64,000 nucleotides of DNA from Leptasterias polaris (Eukaryota > Echinodermata > Asteroidea > Forcipulatida > Asteriidae): assembly GCA_037783415.1 (NCBI GenBank), contig JAZGTN010000059.1, forward strand, positions 2,108,001 through 2,172,000. The letters run 5' to 3'. The notes under the pieces are model-generated. The model was not told where the DNA came from. It ran no database searches and was given only the letters and a program-made list of their open reading frames with translations. How positions within the stretch are numbered: the first letter of the stretch is position 1; each line of letters opens with the position of its first letter. A program made the translations under genes and the position numbers. This document shows, piece after piece, positions 34,010 to 45,964 of the stretch.

Positions 34010-34600
34010 TGCCACTACAAAGAGATGTAGAAGCCAACCACCGCTTTAGGCTGTGTAACTCCAGTTGAAGGACTGTGTTCAAGTATAAGCCAGATTATTC
34101 TCAACCTAGAGTTAACTTTTCAAAATGACTTGGAAATGTTGAGGCTAAAAAATGCATGGAGCGAGGCCCCATGGGCTACCAGCACTTTTTAGGACTGTGT
34201 ACTTCCAGCTGATCGACTACATCAAGTCTAGCAAGATGATTCGCCACCTGCAGTCAACTTTTCAAAATGACTCAGAAATGTTGGGGCTCACCATGAAGCA
34301 AAGCCCCATGTACTATATTGCTATTTGGATTGTGTTCGTCCAGCTGAAGGACCGCATTAAGTCTAGCCTGATAAACCTCCACCCGGTGTTCAACTTTTCA
34401 AAGAGGTCTTGAAGCTATAAAAGCCAATGCTTTTTGGGCTGTTTTTCCACTAGCTAAAGGACTAGGCCAAGTCTAGCCAGACGATTCTCCAACAGGAGTA
34501 AAACTTTTCAAACGAACTCTTTTGAAAGTGTGCAATCAGCTGAAGAGGACTACATCAAGTCTAGCCAGATGATTCCCTCAAGTTCAAGTGCGCATCATTT
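34010..34600. repeat. ~120-130-bp diverged tandem repeat
   Basis: About five units share TCCAGCTGAAGGACT, ACATCAAGTCTAGCCAGATG, ATTC and AACTTTTCAAAATGACT, in that order. They are diverged to roughly 70-80% by eye. The units are not in a maintained reading frame and lack inverted symmetry. Confidence 0.7.
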
Positions 34601-37600
34601 GAGCTGGACTATGATGGCTTGCACTGTGCTGTAAATATAGACTTGAGGAGGGACCATTTTAAGTATAATATTTACTACATATATAGGCTTGTTATTAGTC
34701 TCCTGAATCCATCAAAACGTATCACCATTCGGTAACTAGGCATCCACTGTTGACTTGATTTATCAAGAAAATCAAGTTAGTTAATTCTAGTACAAAACCA
34801 TTTGGATTTTTCTGGAATCGGAGTAGTTAAAAATACAACTTTAAATATGGTACAGCTTTTGAAAAGAAAAGACAGAAAAACAAACTAATGAGTCGACTCA
34901 ATATCTAGGCCTATATAATGTAATGTGAGCACATCTGAAAAAGTTTGAATAGAATTGAGTGAAAGTGTCAAAAGGAGTTACAGTTATGGGATTTGTTGTA
35001 ATATAGTAAAAAGTAATTCCTTGCAACTGGACAGTTATATTTAACGAATACTTCACAGGACTAAGACTGTACCTAAATCTTTAATCTGTGGATAATTGTT
35101 AATCTGTGGATAATCTGTGAATAAACTTTAATCTGTATATTAATCTCATAAATGTATCATCCTATTGTTGAGAGGGACATCATTCACACTAGCTCTTGAC
35201 CCTACCAGGATGAGGGGGTTGGGGGGGGGGGGTTAAATTGTGCACCACAATATTTTTACTAGTGAAATTTCTAACACTGCATCCGATCACCACCAAACTT
35301 ACTAACTTTTTGCTTAATAGTTATCTAAGGTTATCTTTCAACATATTTTTTATTTCAACAAAAGTGGTAGTTTTAGATTGAAGCGCCCCGATGGTGACTC
35401 CAGTAATAAAATATAATATCACGTTATTGATTATAACAAGATTAATAAGTTTGCAAGGTTTTATAGCATTTGGACAAACAATCCCGAAATTATGGGAGAA
35501 TGATTGTGTACTTTGACCAAAAATGACCCAAATGCCATCTTACTAGAATTTTGGGAATTTCTTTTACGTCATTATGTACACCTTAGTAAAATGAACATTT
35601 AGGTCTATGGCAAGTTTAGCATCTTGAGAAGTTTGGATAATATTGAGGGGGAACTGCCTGTGCCCCCCAGTCCCTGATAGTTAAAAAAGCACAGTCTTCG
35701 TAAGGTTAAACTCAACAAATTGTTCTTGAAATCTAGGCAGAAAAAGCCTCATGTTTGATAATTTCATTATTTAAAAATATACTAAATAATTTATTTGGTT
35801 GTGTGCAGCTATTTTAATTCCTTATTTTATCCTTTTTGCACATAACTTTCTCGTTTAATGTACACCAAGGAGTGAACTTCTGGTTCACGACGGGTGTAAC
35901 ACTGAGACATTTTGTCTAGATTACTGAGCCAACTTGTAATTCGACAATGAGTGAAAAATTTCAAAGTGTATGTACGCTTGAGCCTGATCTGACATGGAGG
36001 CAATGGAGGTAATTGCCTCCAAAACTGGCCCATTATCTTGGTGCCTCTGAAAATCCCCAGTCGAAATTTACACTATTGTCTTATTATATATAGACGTGCC
36101 CTATAACTGAGGGAGAAAACTATCTTGGTCTTTACAAAAATCAAAGTATCGGGCCTTAGTTTATAAATTATGTATTTATTTTACTTTGTTTTATTGTCTA
36201 TATAGGCCTAAAGTTTACTCTTGCAATAAAATAATGTTCTCAATATACAAATACAAACAAAGGTGTCGTGCTACTGTTGACTATACCTGGTGCAGGATGT
36301 CAGTGTAAGTCTAAAAAAGCTCACTCATTAAAAAGTCAAGTAAAAAACACAATTATAAAATGCATAGAAGTGCCAATTATTTTAGGAAAAACTCAGATGA
36401 GCCAAACACCGAACGAGAATACGCCCTCACGTGGTGAGAAATAGAGCAAGGAACAATATTGGTGAGATCTATATTGATGGGAATTATTTTTTACAAAAAA
36501 ACGACTGTACCTTTTTGCAATAAAAATATATGAACAGTTATAATTCTTTTTAATAAGAATAATGGTTATTTTGTTAAAAAAAGTATTATCGCTTGTCTTT
36601 ATCCCCCCCATAGTTTTGTAATTTTATAAGATCATAATAACATTTTGCAATAGCCTACTTTAGATCTCGTAAAAATTAAGTAATTATTTTCAGTTTCTCT
36701 TGCATTTGTAGTTTATTAACTGCTTATGATTTATGCTGATATTTTGTACTATTAAATACTTAATGTTGTCACTGACGAACATACAATATTATAAGGATCG
36801 GGGAGGCTGTGACTAGCGAGGAGTTATAGGGTTATGGGGTTCTAAGTTAGAGTGAACTCGGACTGAATTATTTATATACAGCTGATTTTTAACGTTACAG
36901 AAAACACCCCTAATATTGTACCGACTTGAAACTTGCATCAAAAACATCATAACCGGCTAAGGAAACCGGCTAAGGATGCAAGTCATAGAATATAACCCGT
37001 GATTACGACTCCGTATCCAATCGATTAAACCCTTTTAAAAGCTCTTTTCACATTTTTGCCATCATTACACACAAAAAATAGGGGTAAAAAGAAGTGGGAT
37101 GTGAGATGACGTTACCAGGGCCCAGTTTCATGGCTCTGCTTACCGCCGAATTCTGCGCTTGCGATCACCATTCTCCGCTTACCGAGCAAATACCGAATTT
37201 CTGCGCTAGATCGTAGAATGCCTAGTAACGTGGACTATACGCAAGCGCAAATTCAATAGATACTAAAGCAACTGCTGTACAGCTTTTGAGATGTCCCCCC
37301 TTTCTTCATATCAAAAGTTGAGAAAAATCAGACAGTGCAATTTCCATAAAATATAAGATTTATTGTTTACTTCCATTGAGCTGCGTATAAACGGTGCCTG
37401 CAGGAAGTCCAGGCTCTGTGGCTCTTTTGTAAACATGTGATGTCACAGGTCACATGGTCTACACCTCCTGACAAATGACACTTGTCAACCTTCTTCTCCC
37501 TCCTGTGCAAATTGGTTGTGTTTCTGCATATTATATGAACCTTGTTGAGTGCAATTATAACGCAACTAAGAAGCCAGCAATAGTGTCAGTGCCTAGCTCT

Positions 37601-37690
37601 CGTTATAGCCATTCATTATTAGTTATAGCCAATAAGTCCTTAAAATTAATCAAACACGTTCTTGGGCAAGGGCTGCTTTTTGGGGGTTCC
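34601..37690. other. AT-rich intergenic sequence
   Basis: No gene recognised on either strand. It contains a poly-G run at 35213-35232, a short repeat of AATCTGTGGATAATTGTT at about 35090-35130, a GGCCTTG/TGCCTCC-type repeat scrap near 35995-36060, and the left end of an inverted-repeat element at 37117-37250. Confidence 0.5.
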
Positions 37691-37694
37691 GAAT

Positions 37695-38199
37695 ATGGCG
37701 ACTATTTAACAGGTCATCACTTTCAGTATTCTTGTAGCTCTCCTTCAGTCGCATTTCCTGATCTTATCTCCCGCATGCTTGTCCTGCCGCAGTCCATGGA
37801 CAAGTTTTGGGAATCATTGCTACCTTCTTGTGACGGATGCCAAGACCTTTGATGAAGCTGAACAGTATTGCCGGGGTTTGTCACGCCTTGGTAGACCATC
37901 TCATCTGGCGTCCATTATGAGCCAAGAGGAAAATGACTTCCTTGTCCTGCTCATCAAATCCACCTTCGGTGAAAGCGGCATGAAGACCTGGTTCGGCTAC
38001 CGCAAGGACGGATCCGGTCGATTTGCCTGGCTCGACAGTAGTCCTTTTGGAGGTACACCAACTGGTACACTGCTCAACCCAGTGGCGACGGAGACTGCAC
38101 TGAGTTCCTTGTACTGAAAGTGATTTCAACTTCTTGTGGAATGACATGCCATGTTATGAACTCAGAAGATCCATCTGTAAAATACCAGCCAGGTTCTGA
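37695..38199 (+). pseudogene. C-type lectin copy 1, decayed
   Basis: The sequence is collinear with the intact lectin at 44675-45178. The start ATG (37695) is followed by a TAA four codons later (ATGGCGACTATTTAA in place of ATGGCGAGTTCTTTC). A T is missing in GGAGG(T)TACACC near 38053, which shifts the frame before the QPS motif, and another base is missing near 38115. The body from SPWTSFGNHCYLLVTDAKTF to DSSPFGG is still open. The 3' flank to about 38990 matches that of copy 3, so the two arose by a recent duplication that included at least 700 bp downstream. Confidence 0.85.
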
Positions 38200-38794
38200 G
38201 TGGAACTGTGACTTACACTATAACTAACTGTAATTAAGGGCTTCATGAGTTTGATGTCACAGCACCCTTCATGAGTTTGACAATGTCCACTAGGAGAGTA
38301 AGAAACAACGTTGTGATATTATCGTCGTGTGACCGGCAAAAGGTTGCATTTGCAGAAAAGACTATCCACAATTCTGTTTCAAGAAAACTGAGTGTGAAAG
38401 TTTGGTCATTTCATTCAGAAGTCGTTGCAGAAAAGTTAATTTCCACATGTGGAAATGGAAAAACATGTCTAAGAAGTAATTCTAGCATCACATAAGACGC
38501 AAATTTTGTTTCTCATTTTTTTGTCTTCAATCGAGCCAGTTATTGCTTTCATGACCTTCTGTTACAGGAAATAAATTGTACTTTGTGTGCCTAAAAAAGG
38601 ACCCTTGCGACCTTCTTCCAGGCAAAATACGTTACTAAAATGTACGATATATACATCGCTTTACAATGTCAAAATCGAGCCTCAAAGAAGTTGTTTTACC
38701 TCGGTTGGGATACATTAATGTTGCATTTGGGTTTTTTGTTGTTGAAATATTACATGTCACACAAAACGAAAGATGCTTTGAAAAACCAAGTGTG

Positions 38795-38990
38795 ACGTAA
38801 GACCAAACATGCCATACAAAACAAATTACACGCAACCATTACAATAAAAAATGCGACGCAAAATCAAAAGATACAGAACTCAAAACAAACACTCAAGCGA
38901 AAATGCCACAGAAAGCTAAACAAAATCGATGCAAAACCCAAAATGGCACGCAAATCAAAAACATTCCACCCAAAACAACAAAACACCAGG
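38795..38990. repeat. ACGCAAAAC-type degenerate minisatellite, lectin-unit tract
   Basis: Phrases such as TGCGACGCAAAATCAAAA and AATGCCACAGAAAGC repeat every 13-20 bases. Equivalent tracts follow other lectin units at about 40400-40510, 42470-42640 and 45770-45960. The + strand is strikingly poor in T and rich in A. No function known. Confidence 0.65.
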
Positions 38991-39089
38991 CAACTTAAAA
39001 AAACCTAGAGATCCAGTTTTTGTTAATTACAAAAACAAGGTGTTCGTGGTGAGTGATTGAATGAATTGGTGATATTATTTTACCTTATC

Positions 39090-40180
39090 AATCCAATGTC
39101 TGGCTCAGGAGTTGTATTTTAAACAATAAACATCAACCTCCAGTATGAACCAAAAGTAAAGGTGAAATGGGGGTCACATTCTGTGTTGCGCTTGTTGACA
39201 ATTTGAAGACCTTTCCGATGACTTAGAGATTTTTAAATTCCAAATTGTAGTTCAGGAGTTATGATAACTATTAAATGTCATCTTCCTGTTTGAGCTGGAA
39301 GTCAAGGTCAAATGGGGTCGCATTCTGTGTACCTTTTCTTAAGTTGTGGCATACTTTTCCAATTATGTATGGATTGTAAAAATCCACTGTGTGGTGGAGA
39401 GGGGATTACAATTTTTTTAATATACAGTTTCAACTCAATAATACAGTTTCCTTTCTGATGACGTACAGATGATAAAAAACAAATATGTGGTTCAGGATTT
39501 ATGATTTTTGAAACATTAAATATCAACTTTTGACTTTAACTGGAAGTCAAGGTAAAACTGGGTCACATAATGTGTAGCGCGTGATTGGTTTATTACTACC
39601 TTTCAGATGATGAACTGTTAAAATCCAATGTGTGGTTCAGGAGTTATTAATTTTTCAAATATTAGATGGATTATCCTCTGGGTTGCAGTATAAGTTGTAA
39701 CACCGATCGATGCGAAATGTATTCCTTCATGTACCTATACAGTACACGTACATACACGTGTAACTTGCAATGTGACTTCTAAGAAAATACGCTTGAGAAA
39801 CATAATTTAAAGTTTGAGTGGCTATGGCAAGGTTGCTTGCACATTAATATGCTATCGTGCGTCGTTTATTGTCCTTTTTCGACCAGATGTAAAAGGCAAA
39901 ATGTTGTCATGTCTGTGCAAAAGTTTGAGCAAGCTTAACATTCTACAACCTGATACAAACATTATGCTGACAGAAATAGTAGTTTTAAAGAAATGAATAA
40001 GATAAGATCATAAGAAATTTTCAACTTCCGATTTGAACTGGAAGTCAATGACAAAAAGTTCTGTTTGTAGCGTTTGTCGAACTTTTAACAACCTATCCGA
40101 TGATGTGTAGATTGTAAATATTCATTTTGTGGTTCATGAGTTAGTTTTCAGGTATTAATTTTTATTTTGTATGTAATTTG
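39090..40180. repeat. ~150-190-bp diverged tandem repeat
   Basis: About five units share ATCCAxTGTGTGGTTCAGGAG, TTATGAT, AACTGGAAGTCAAGGT, AAAxTGGGTCACATTCTGTGT, and CCGATGA. The array fills most of the gap between lectin copy 1 and the 5' flank of copy 2. A CRE-like TGACGTCA sits just after it at about 40189. Confidence 0.7.
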
Positions 40181-41052
40181 ATACCCGATGACGTCATCAT
40201 GACATCATCAAGTGTGTATCATCTTGATATCAAGTTTTAGTTGTCTGGTGAGTTTCAATGCTCAATTCAATCTCAATCTTGAGTTATTCCATAGATAAGC
40301 CAAAAATTGATTTAAAAAAAAAGGAAAAACAACGAAGGCGAACTTCGACCTAAAGTAACGACCCGAAAGTTCAGGTCATATGATTTCGGCGTTAACTTTT
40401 CAAATAAGCAGCGCAAAACATAAAAAGCAAGGCGCAAAATAAGAAATCGACGCAAAACAAAAAATGTGAAGCTAAACGAGTGCAACGCAAAAAACCCAAC
40501 AAAAACAACAAAACGAGCCGGGCGAAGGTACCCTTAAAATGACAAAGATTGGACTGACCATGAACAAAATGCATTAAGCACGGCGTCCATCTTGGCAGAC
40601 GTAAAAGAAACAATCGTAGGGTAAGGTAGGGCCAACAAAAGAGCACGATCTGACCTGAGCGGAGCCAATAATAGTCTAATTGATATTGCTGACGCAGGTA
40701 GCTGGTACCTTGTTGTGTGCATTGGTCTACGAACACTGATGAAAGTTACCACGAGCAAATCGATCGATACCGATGTCGCTGGTGCGTATATAATTGAAAA
40801 CAATTATTGACAATAATTGGCAGTATCTAGTCACCTTGGCAGTGGCTCAGAAAAAGTCACCTTAACAATCCTAGCCATTATTGGTGAACAAATGCCACAA
40901 AGGGTACGGTACTAAGTCAGCGCTAGTGAATGCCTTTACTCTGTCGTTGTAGTTAACCATTATAAACAATAATCTTCTGTAGTCACATACGTCCTTGCTC
41001 AAGTTGTCAGTACCTCGAATCTTTAATAGCGGACTGCTTTTGGTTCCTGAGT

Positions 41053-41553
41053 ATGGCGAGTTCTTTCGGGGTCATCACTTTTAGTATTCTTGTAGCTCTC
41101 CTTCAGTCGCATTTCCTGGTCGTATCTCCCTGTATGTCTTGCATCAGTCCATGGACAAGTTTTGGGAATCATTGCTACCTTCTTGCGACGGAAACCAAGA
41201 CTTTTGATGAAGCTGAACAGTACTGTCAGGGTTTGTCACGCCTTGGCAGACCATCTCATCTGGCGTCCATTATGAGCCAAGAGGAACATGACTTCCTCGC
41301 CCTGCTTATAAGATCCCATTTCGGGCAAGGTGGCATGAAAAGTTGGTTCGGCTACCGCAAGGTCAGTGGCTCTTGGCGCTTTATTGACGGCAGCCTTTCT
41401 CAGGGCTACACCAACTGGCACACTGATCAACCCAGCGGCGATGGATCCTGCGCCGAGATACTTAAAACTACTACGGGTGATATCAACTTGTGGAATGACC
41501 TGTCATGTTATACACTCAGGTGTTCTGTTTGTAAAATAGCAGCCAGGTTCTGA
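41053..41553 (+). CDS. Secreted single-domain C-type lectin, copy 2 (intact)
   Basis: The 166-residue protein has an N-terminal signal peptide (about 1-24, FGVITFSILVALLQSHFLVV core) followed by one complete C-type lectin domain. Cysteines at 30/41, 58/160 and 133/152 fit the three disulfides of the long-form fold; Cys27 and Cys157 are extra and could form another bond. The calcium-site motif that sets sugar choice (EPN mannose, QPD galactose) is QPS at 126-128. The second calcium-binding motif WND (147-149) and the Glu of CAEI (135) are kept. Such lectins are abundant secreted proteins in echinoderms, used in immune recognition, agglutination or adhesion. The coding region has no intron. It differs from copy 3 chiefly in the sugar-binding loop region (KVSGSWRFIDGSLSQGY). 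Sugar specificity cannot be called because QPS is not a classical motif. Confidence 0.93.
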   Translation: MASSFGVITFSILVALLQSHFLVVSPCMSCISPWTSFGNHCYLLATETKTFDEAEQYCQGLSRLGRPSHLASIMSQEEHDFLALLIRSHFGQGGMKSWFGYRKVSGSWRFIDGSLSQGYTNWHTDQPSGDGSCAEILKTTTGDINLWNDLSCYTLRCSVCKIAARF

Positions 41554-42032
41554 GTGAAACTGTGACTAACTAACTAACTGTAATTACTGGTTTCGTGGGT
41601 TTCTTATATAACGAGAGAAAAACTACTTTGTGGTATTATCGTCGTGCCCGGAAGAATTGTCGTAACGAAAGTGTGACCGGCAAAAGGTTGCAAGTAAGTA
41701 CTGCCCAAACAATGTGTTTGTAGAAAACTGGGTGTGAACGTTTAGTCGTTTTTCTGCCATTCAGCAAGTCGTTGCCCGAAAGTTAAATTCCCATGGGAAT
41801 GGAAAAACGTATTGGAAGTAATTCTAGCAAAAAACAACAACAGTAAAGCCTCACATGTTTCACAAGAGCCAGTTATTGCTTGTGATCTTCTGCTGCAGCG
41901 AAAAGCTGTATTTTGTGTTCCAGGAAAAATGACATATGCCTTAGAGCTTTGCGACCTTATTCCGGACAAAGGACGTTTATTAAAATGTACGATATACATA
42001 CATCGCTTTAAAATGTGTAAATCGAAACTGTA

Positions 42033-42398
42033 AAGGGACACGTTGCCTTGGATTGGGCGATTTGGGCTATGAAAAGCGTTTGTAACCGTTTGTTATAAAA
42101 TGCATATGGTTAGAAAGATGATTTAAAAGTTGAATATAATGATCCACCCAATGCCTCGAAATTGTGTGGTTTTCCTTCACTGCCCGAAGAGCCAATTTTT
42201 TGACTCTACAAAATGGCGGACCGTGTTAGTTCACGAAGTAAAAGGAAAACCACACAATTTTGAGGCATATTTGCATGTGTGGATCATTATATTCTAATTT
42301 TTAAAACTTTTTTCTATAACCATATGCATTTCATAAGAAACGGTTTCAAACGCTTAATTCATAGCCCAAATCGCCCAATCCGAGGCAACGTGTCCCTT
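42033..42398. mobile_element. Foldback MITE between lectin copies
   Basis: The two ends are inverted repeats over nearly the whole element. AAGGGACACGTTGCCTTGGA on the left pairs with TCCGAGGCAACGTGTCCCTT on the right, and pairing continues through GGGCGATTTGGGCTATGAA, AAATGCATATGGTTA and TGTGTGGTTTTCC. The 366-bp element would form one long hairpin with a short central loop. The flanks are GTAA on the left and TTAA on the right, close to the TTAA flanks of its relatives. Confidence 0.8.
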
Positions 42399-42834
42399 TA
42401 AAGATGATGTTTTACCTCGGAATTGGGGATGTTATTGTTGCATTTTTTATGCCAAGCAAAAAGAACCAAGTGCGACGGAAGACCAAACATGCGACGCAAA
42501 ACCATAAAATGCAACGCTTAACAAACACTCACGCAATAATTCCTTGCAAAACACCCAAAAATGTAATGCAAAATAAATATTAGACGCAAAGCAAAAATTG
42601 TGACGCAAAGCTAAAGACACGCAAAACCAAAAAACGGGCCGGGCGAAGTTGCACATGTGGAACACCATACCCAAGCAATAAACTTAATGAGAACCATGCA
42701 GGCTGGCATAAATTATATACATTAATGTACTTTTCCTTACTTTTTATCTACTGTTTTAAATATGTTTTGTTGTAATGCGCGGTAGATCATTTTTGTGGAA
42801 TCGCGCTCTATAAATGTATTATTATTATAAACAA

Positions 42835-43290
42835 GCAAGTTTTTTTTAGTTACTATTTTAAGGTTTTGTGGCGCCGAAATTATAAATGATAAACTGATTT
42901 CAAAATGCAGCACAAGAAAATTTTCGATGCAAAACAAATACGAAGCGTATAAAAGGCCTACAGAAACCAATCACATACATGATCTGACTTGAGCCAAGTC
43001 TATTTTTCACTAAAGCAATATAGTTGCTGAAGCAGTTAGCTGGTACCTTGTGTGCATTGGCCAATACGGACATTGATGATTATTATGTACCATAAGAAAG
43101 TCGATCGATACCGATGTCGTGATACATAATGTTATATTTGCAACAAAAAGGCGAAATATTATAATTTATTATTGACAATTCCAAAATTGACATCGTCAAA
43201 GCAATTGGCAGTGGCACTGCAACAGTCTCTACAACACTATATCTCATTATTGGTGAACAAACGCTAAAAGTTGTCCATTCCTCAGTGTGA
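42835..43290 (+). repeat. Orphan copy of the lectin 5' flank
   Basis: This segment matches 44275-44640, the 5' flank of lectin copy 3, in order: GACGCCGAAATTATAAATGATAAACTG, ATGCAGCACAAGAAA, TGATCTGA, AGCAATTGGCAGTGGCAC, CTCATTATTGGTGAACAAAC. It also matches 40660-40900 ahead of copy 2 in part. No lectin coding sequence follows it; a TTAA MITE and other sequence follow instead. Confidence 0.75.
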
Positions 43291-43624
43291 AAATATAACT
43301 AACAAAAACAATTAAAACAATAAACTGCCAAACTGCAACGTCTGGAAAGGTTATAAGCTTTGAAAAAAGTATGAAATCAACATTTCAAATGAGGTATCAC
43401 GTTTTCCCGACGGTCTACACGATGCAGTAACCAATGGCAGCCGTGTAGTATTTAACAGGGGTGGGGCATGCAGCGCAGGGTAAAAGCCTTCACCGTGTAC
43501 AGTGTAGGTCAGCCCTTGTACTCAATAACGTTTCCTATTTTTTTCCATCAGCCAAATATCATGCCTGTAATAGTCAGCGATAGTGAATGCCTTTGCTCTG
43601 TCGTTATATTTAACCATTAGTTAA

Positions 43625-43985
43625 AGGGTGTTTGTAAAATTGGTAGGAGTTACACAGGTTCACAGATTCACGCATAACTTAGGCTTACATGGTATAATTG
43701 GTATATGTGTAAAGATGGTCATGGTGGGAAACTTTCTTTCAAATTGTTTTGCTTGAAATACTAATAGTTTTTGAGAAATGAGTCGAACAATTAGTTTTGA
43801 TCGCACGATTCAAAAACTCAATGTTTGAAAACAGTGAAAACATATAAGATATTTCCCCACTTTTTTTCTTGTGATTCCAATCACCGATTGAGCTTAAACT
43901 TCCAGAGGTTTGCTATTCATGTAAATGTTGGGTCACATTAAGTGTGGATACTGGTTTTTGACAGCAACCAGGATACAGATGTGCT
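43625..43985. mobile_element. TTAA-flanked MITE in the lectin cluster
   Basis: TTAA lies at 43621-43624 and 43986-43989. The left end AGGGTGTTTGTAAAATTGG and the inverted right end AGCACATCTGTATCCTGG are weakly matched. The interior CTTGTGATTCCAATCACCGATTGAG resembles a fragment at 60650-60810. No ORF. Confidence 0.55.
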
Positions 43986-44674
43986 TTAACCAAGAATTTG
44001 TTTGAGTCACATACTCCTTGCTCACATTATCAGTTGCTCTAGTCTCCGATTGCGAGAATTAATCACTCAATTAACTAATCACAATGGAGTGCTTATATCA
44101 GCGCAACAAAATTGACCTTCTTTGTCAGCGCGCAACAAAATTGACCTTCTTTGTCAGCACGCAATAAAGAAAGGGTAATAACGCTGTTTTTGCTTTAATT
44201 ATGTAGTAAGTGCCCAATAAGTGCCGTTTAGTTTATTTTTTCGGCTTGGCATTTTATAATTTGATATGCATTTTTATTTATTTTTTACTATTTGTAGGTT
44301 TTGTGACGCCGAAATTATAAATGATAAACTGCCAAGCAAATATTTTTAAAATGCAGCACAAGAAATTCGACGCAAAACAATTACGAAGTAGGGCCTATAG
44401 AAATCAAGCACGAACAAGATCTGATTTGAACCAAGTATATTTTTCGCTATTTCACTATGCTTAGGCCTATTAAGCAATAATTGCTGACGCAGTTGGGTTA
44501 GTTGCTACCTTGTGTACATCGGCCTACGTCGCTGCAGCGTATAGTTGCAACAAAAGCAATTGGCAGTGGCACTGCAACTGTCTCTACAACACTATACCTC
44601 ATTATTGGTGAACAAACGCTAAAAGTTGTCGGTACATTTAGTCTTTGATAGCGGACTGCTTTTGGTTCCTGAGT

Positions 44675-45178
44675 ATGGCGAGTTCTTTCGGGGTCATCAC
44701 TTTCAGTATTCTTGTAGCTCTCCTTCAGTCGCATTTCCTGATCGTATCTCCCTGCATGTCTTGCATCAGTCCATGGACAAGTTTTGGGAATCATTGCTAC
44801 CTTCTCGTGACGGATGCCAAGAGCTATGATGATGCTGAACAGTACTGTCAGGGTTTGTCACGCCTTGGCAGGCCATCTCATCTGGCGTCAATTACGAGCC
44901 AAGAGGAAGATGACTTCCTCGTCTTGCTCATCAAATCCACCTTCGGTGAAAGCGGCATGAAGACCTGGTTCGGCTACCGCAAGGACAGATCCGGTCGATT
45001 TGCCTGGCTCGACAGTAGTCCATTCGGAGGTTACACCAACTGGTACACTGATCAACCCAGTGGCGACGGAGACTGCACTGAGTTCCTTGATACTGAAAGT
45101 GATTTCAACTTCTTGTGGAATGACATGCCATGCTATGAACTCAGAAGATCCATCTGTAAAATACCAGCCAGGTTCTGA
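44675..45178 (+). CDS. Secreted single-domain C-type lectin, copy 3 (intact)
   Basis: The 167-residue protein begins at ATG 44675 (an upstream in-frame TTG is not a credible start). The signal peptide (1-24) is nearly identical to copy 2. The lectin domain has Cys30/41, Cys58/161 and Cys134/153, QPS at 127-129, Glu in CTEF, and WND at 148-150. Unlike copy 2 it has no extra Cys near the C-terminus (RRSICK in place of RCSVC). It carries a TESDF insertion region and a more acidic ligand loop (DQPSGDGDCTEF). The gene is intronless. The upstream 400 bp is duplicated at 42835-43290, and the downstream 780 bp is duplicated after copy 1. Confidence 0.93.
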   Translation: MASSFGVITFSILVALLQSHFLIVSPCMSCISPWTSFGNHCYLLVTDAKSYDDAEQYCQGLSRLGRPSHLASITSQEEDDFLVLLIKSTFGESGMKTWFGYRKDRSGRFAWLDSSPFGGYTNWYTDQPSGDGDCTEFLDTESDFNFLWNDMPCYELRRSICKIPARF

Positions 45179-45964
45179 GTGGAACTGTGACTTACACTAT
45201 AACTAACTGTAATTAACGGCTTCATGAGTTTGATGTCACAGCACCCTTCATGAGTTTGACAATGTCCACTAGGAGAGTAAGAAACAACGTTGTGATATTA
45301 TCGTCGTGTGACCGGCAAAAGGTTGCATTTGCAGGAAAGACTATCCACAATTCTGTTTCAAGAAAACTGAGTGTGAAAGTTTGGTCGTTTCATTCAGAAG
45401 TCGTTGTTGCAGGAAAGTTAAATTCCACATGTGGGAATGGACAACTAAGAAGTAATTCTAGCATTCATAAGTATCAGTCACGCAGTTTTGTTTTCTAATT
45501 TTTTTTCTTCAATCGAGCCAGTTATTGCTTTCATGACCTTCTGCTACAGGAAAAAAACTTGTACTTTGTGTGTCTAAAAAGGGACCCTTGCGACCTTCTT
45601 CCAGGCAAAGTATGTTTTTAAAATGTACGATACATACATCGCTTTACAATGTCAAAATCGAGCCTCAAAGAAGTTGTTTTACCTCGGTTGGGAGACATTA
45701 ATGTTGCATTTGGGTTTTTTGTTGTTGAAATATTCCATGTCATACAAAACGAAAGATGCTTTGAAAAACCAAGTGTGACGTAAGACCAAACAAACCAATC
45801 ATATAAAACAAATTACGCGCAAGCCAATTACAATCAAAAATGCGACGCAAAATCAAAAGATATAGAACTCAAAACAAACACTGAAGCGAAAATGCCACAG
45901 AAAGCTAACAAATTCGATGCAAAACCCAAAATGCCACCCAAAACCACAAAATACCAGTCAACTG

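Noticed and set aside
37475..37852. 125-codon frame before lectin copy 1
   Set aside because: It crosses the lectin pseudogene in a different frame and its sequence resembles nothing; a chance frame.
40187..40210. CRE-like TGACGTCA upstream of lectin copy 2
   Set aside because: One site about 860 bp from the gene, inside repeat-derived sequence with TGACATCA neighbours; no support for a regulatory role.
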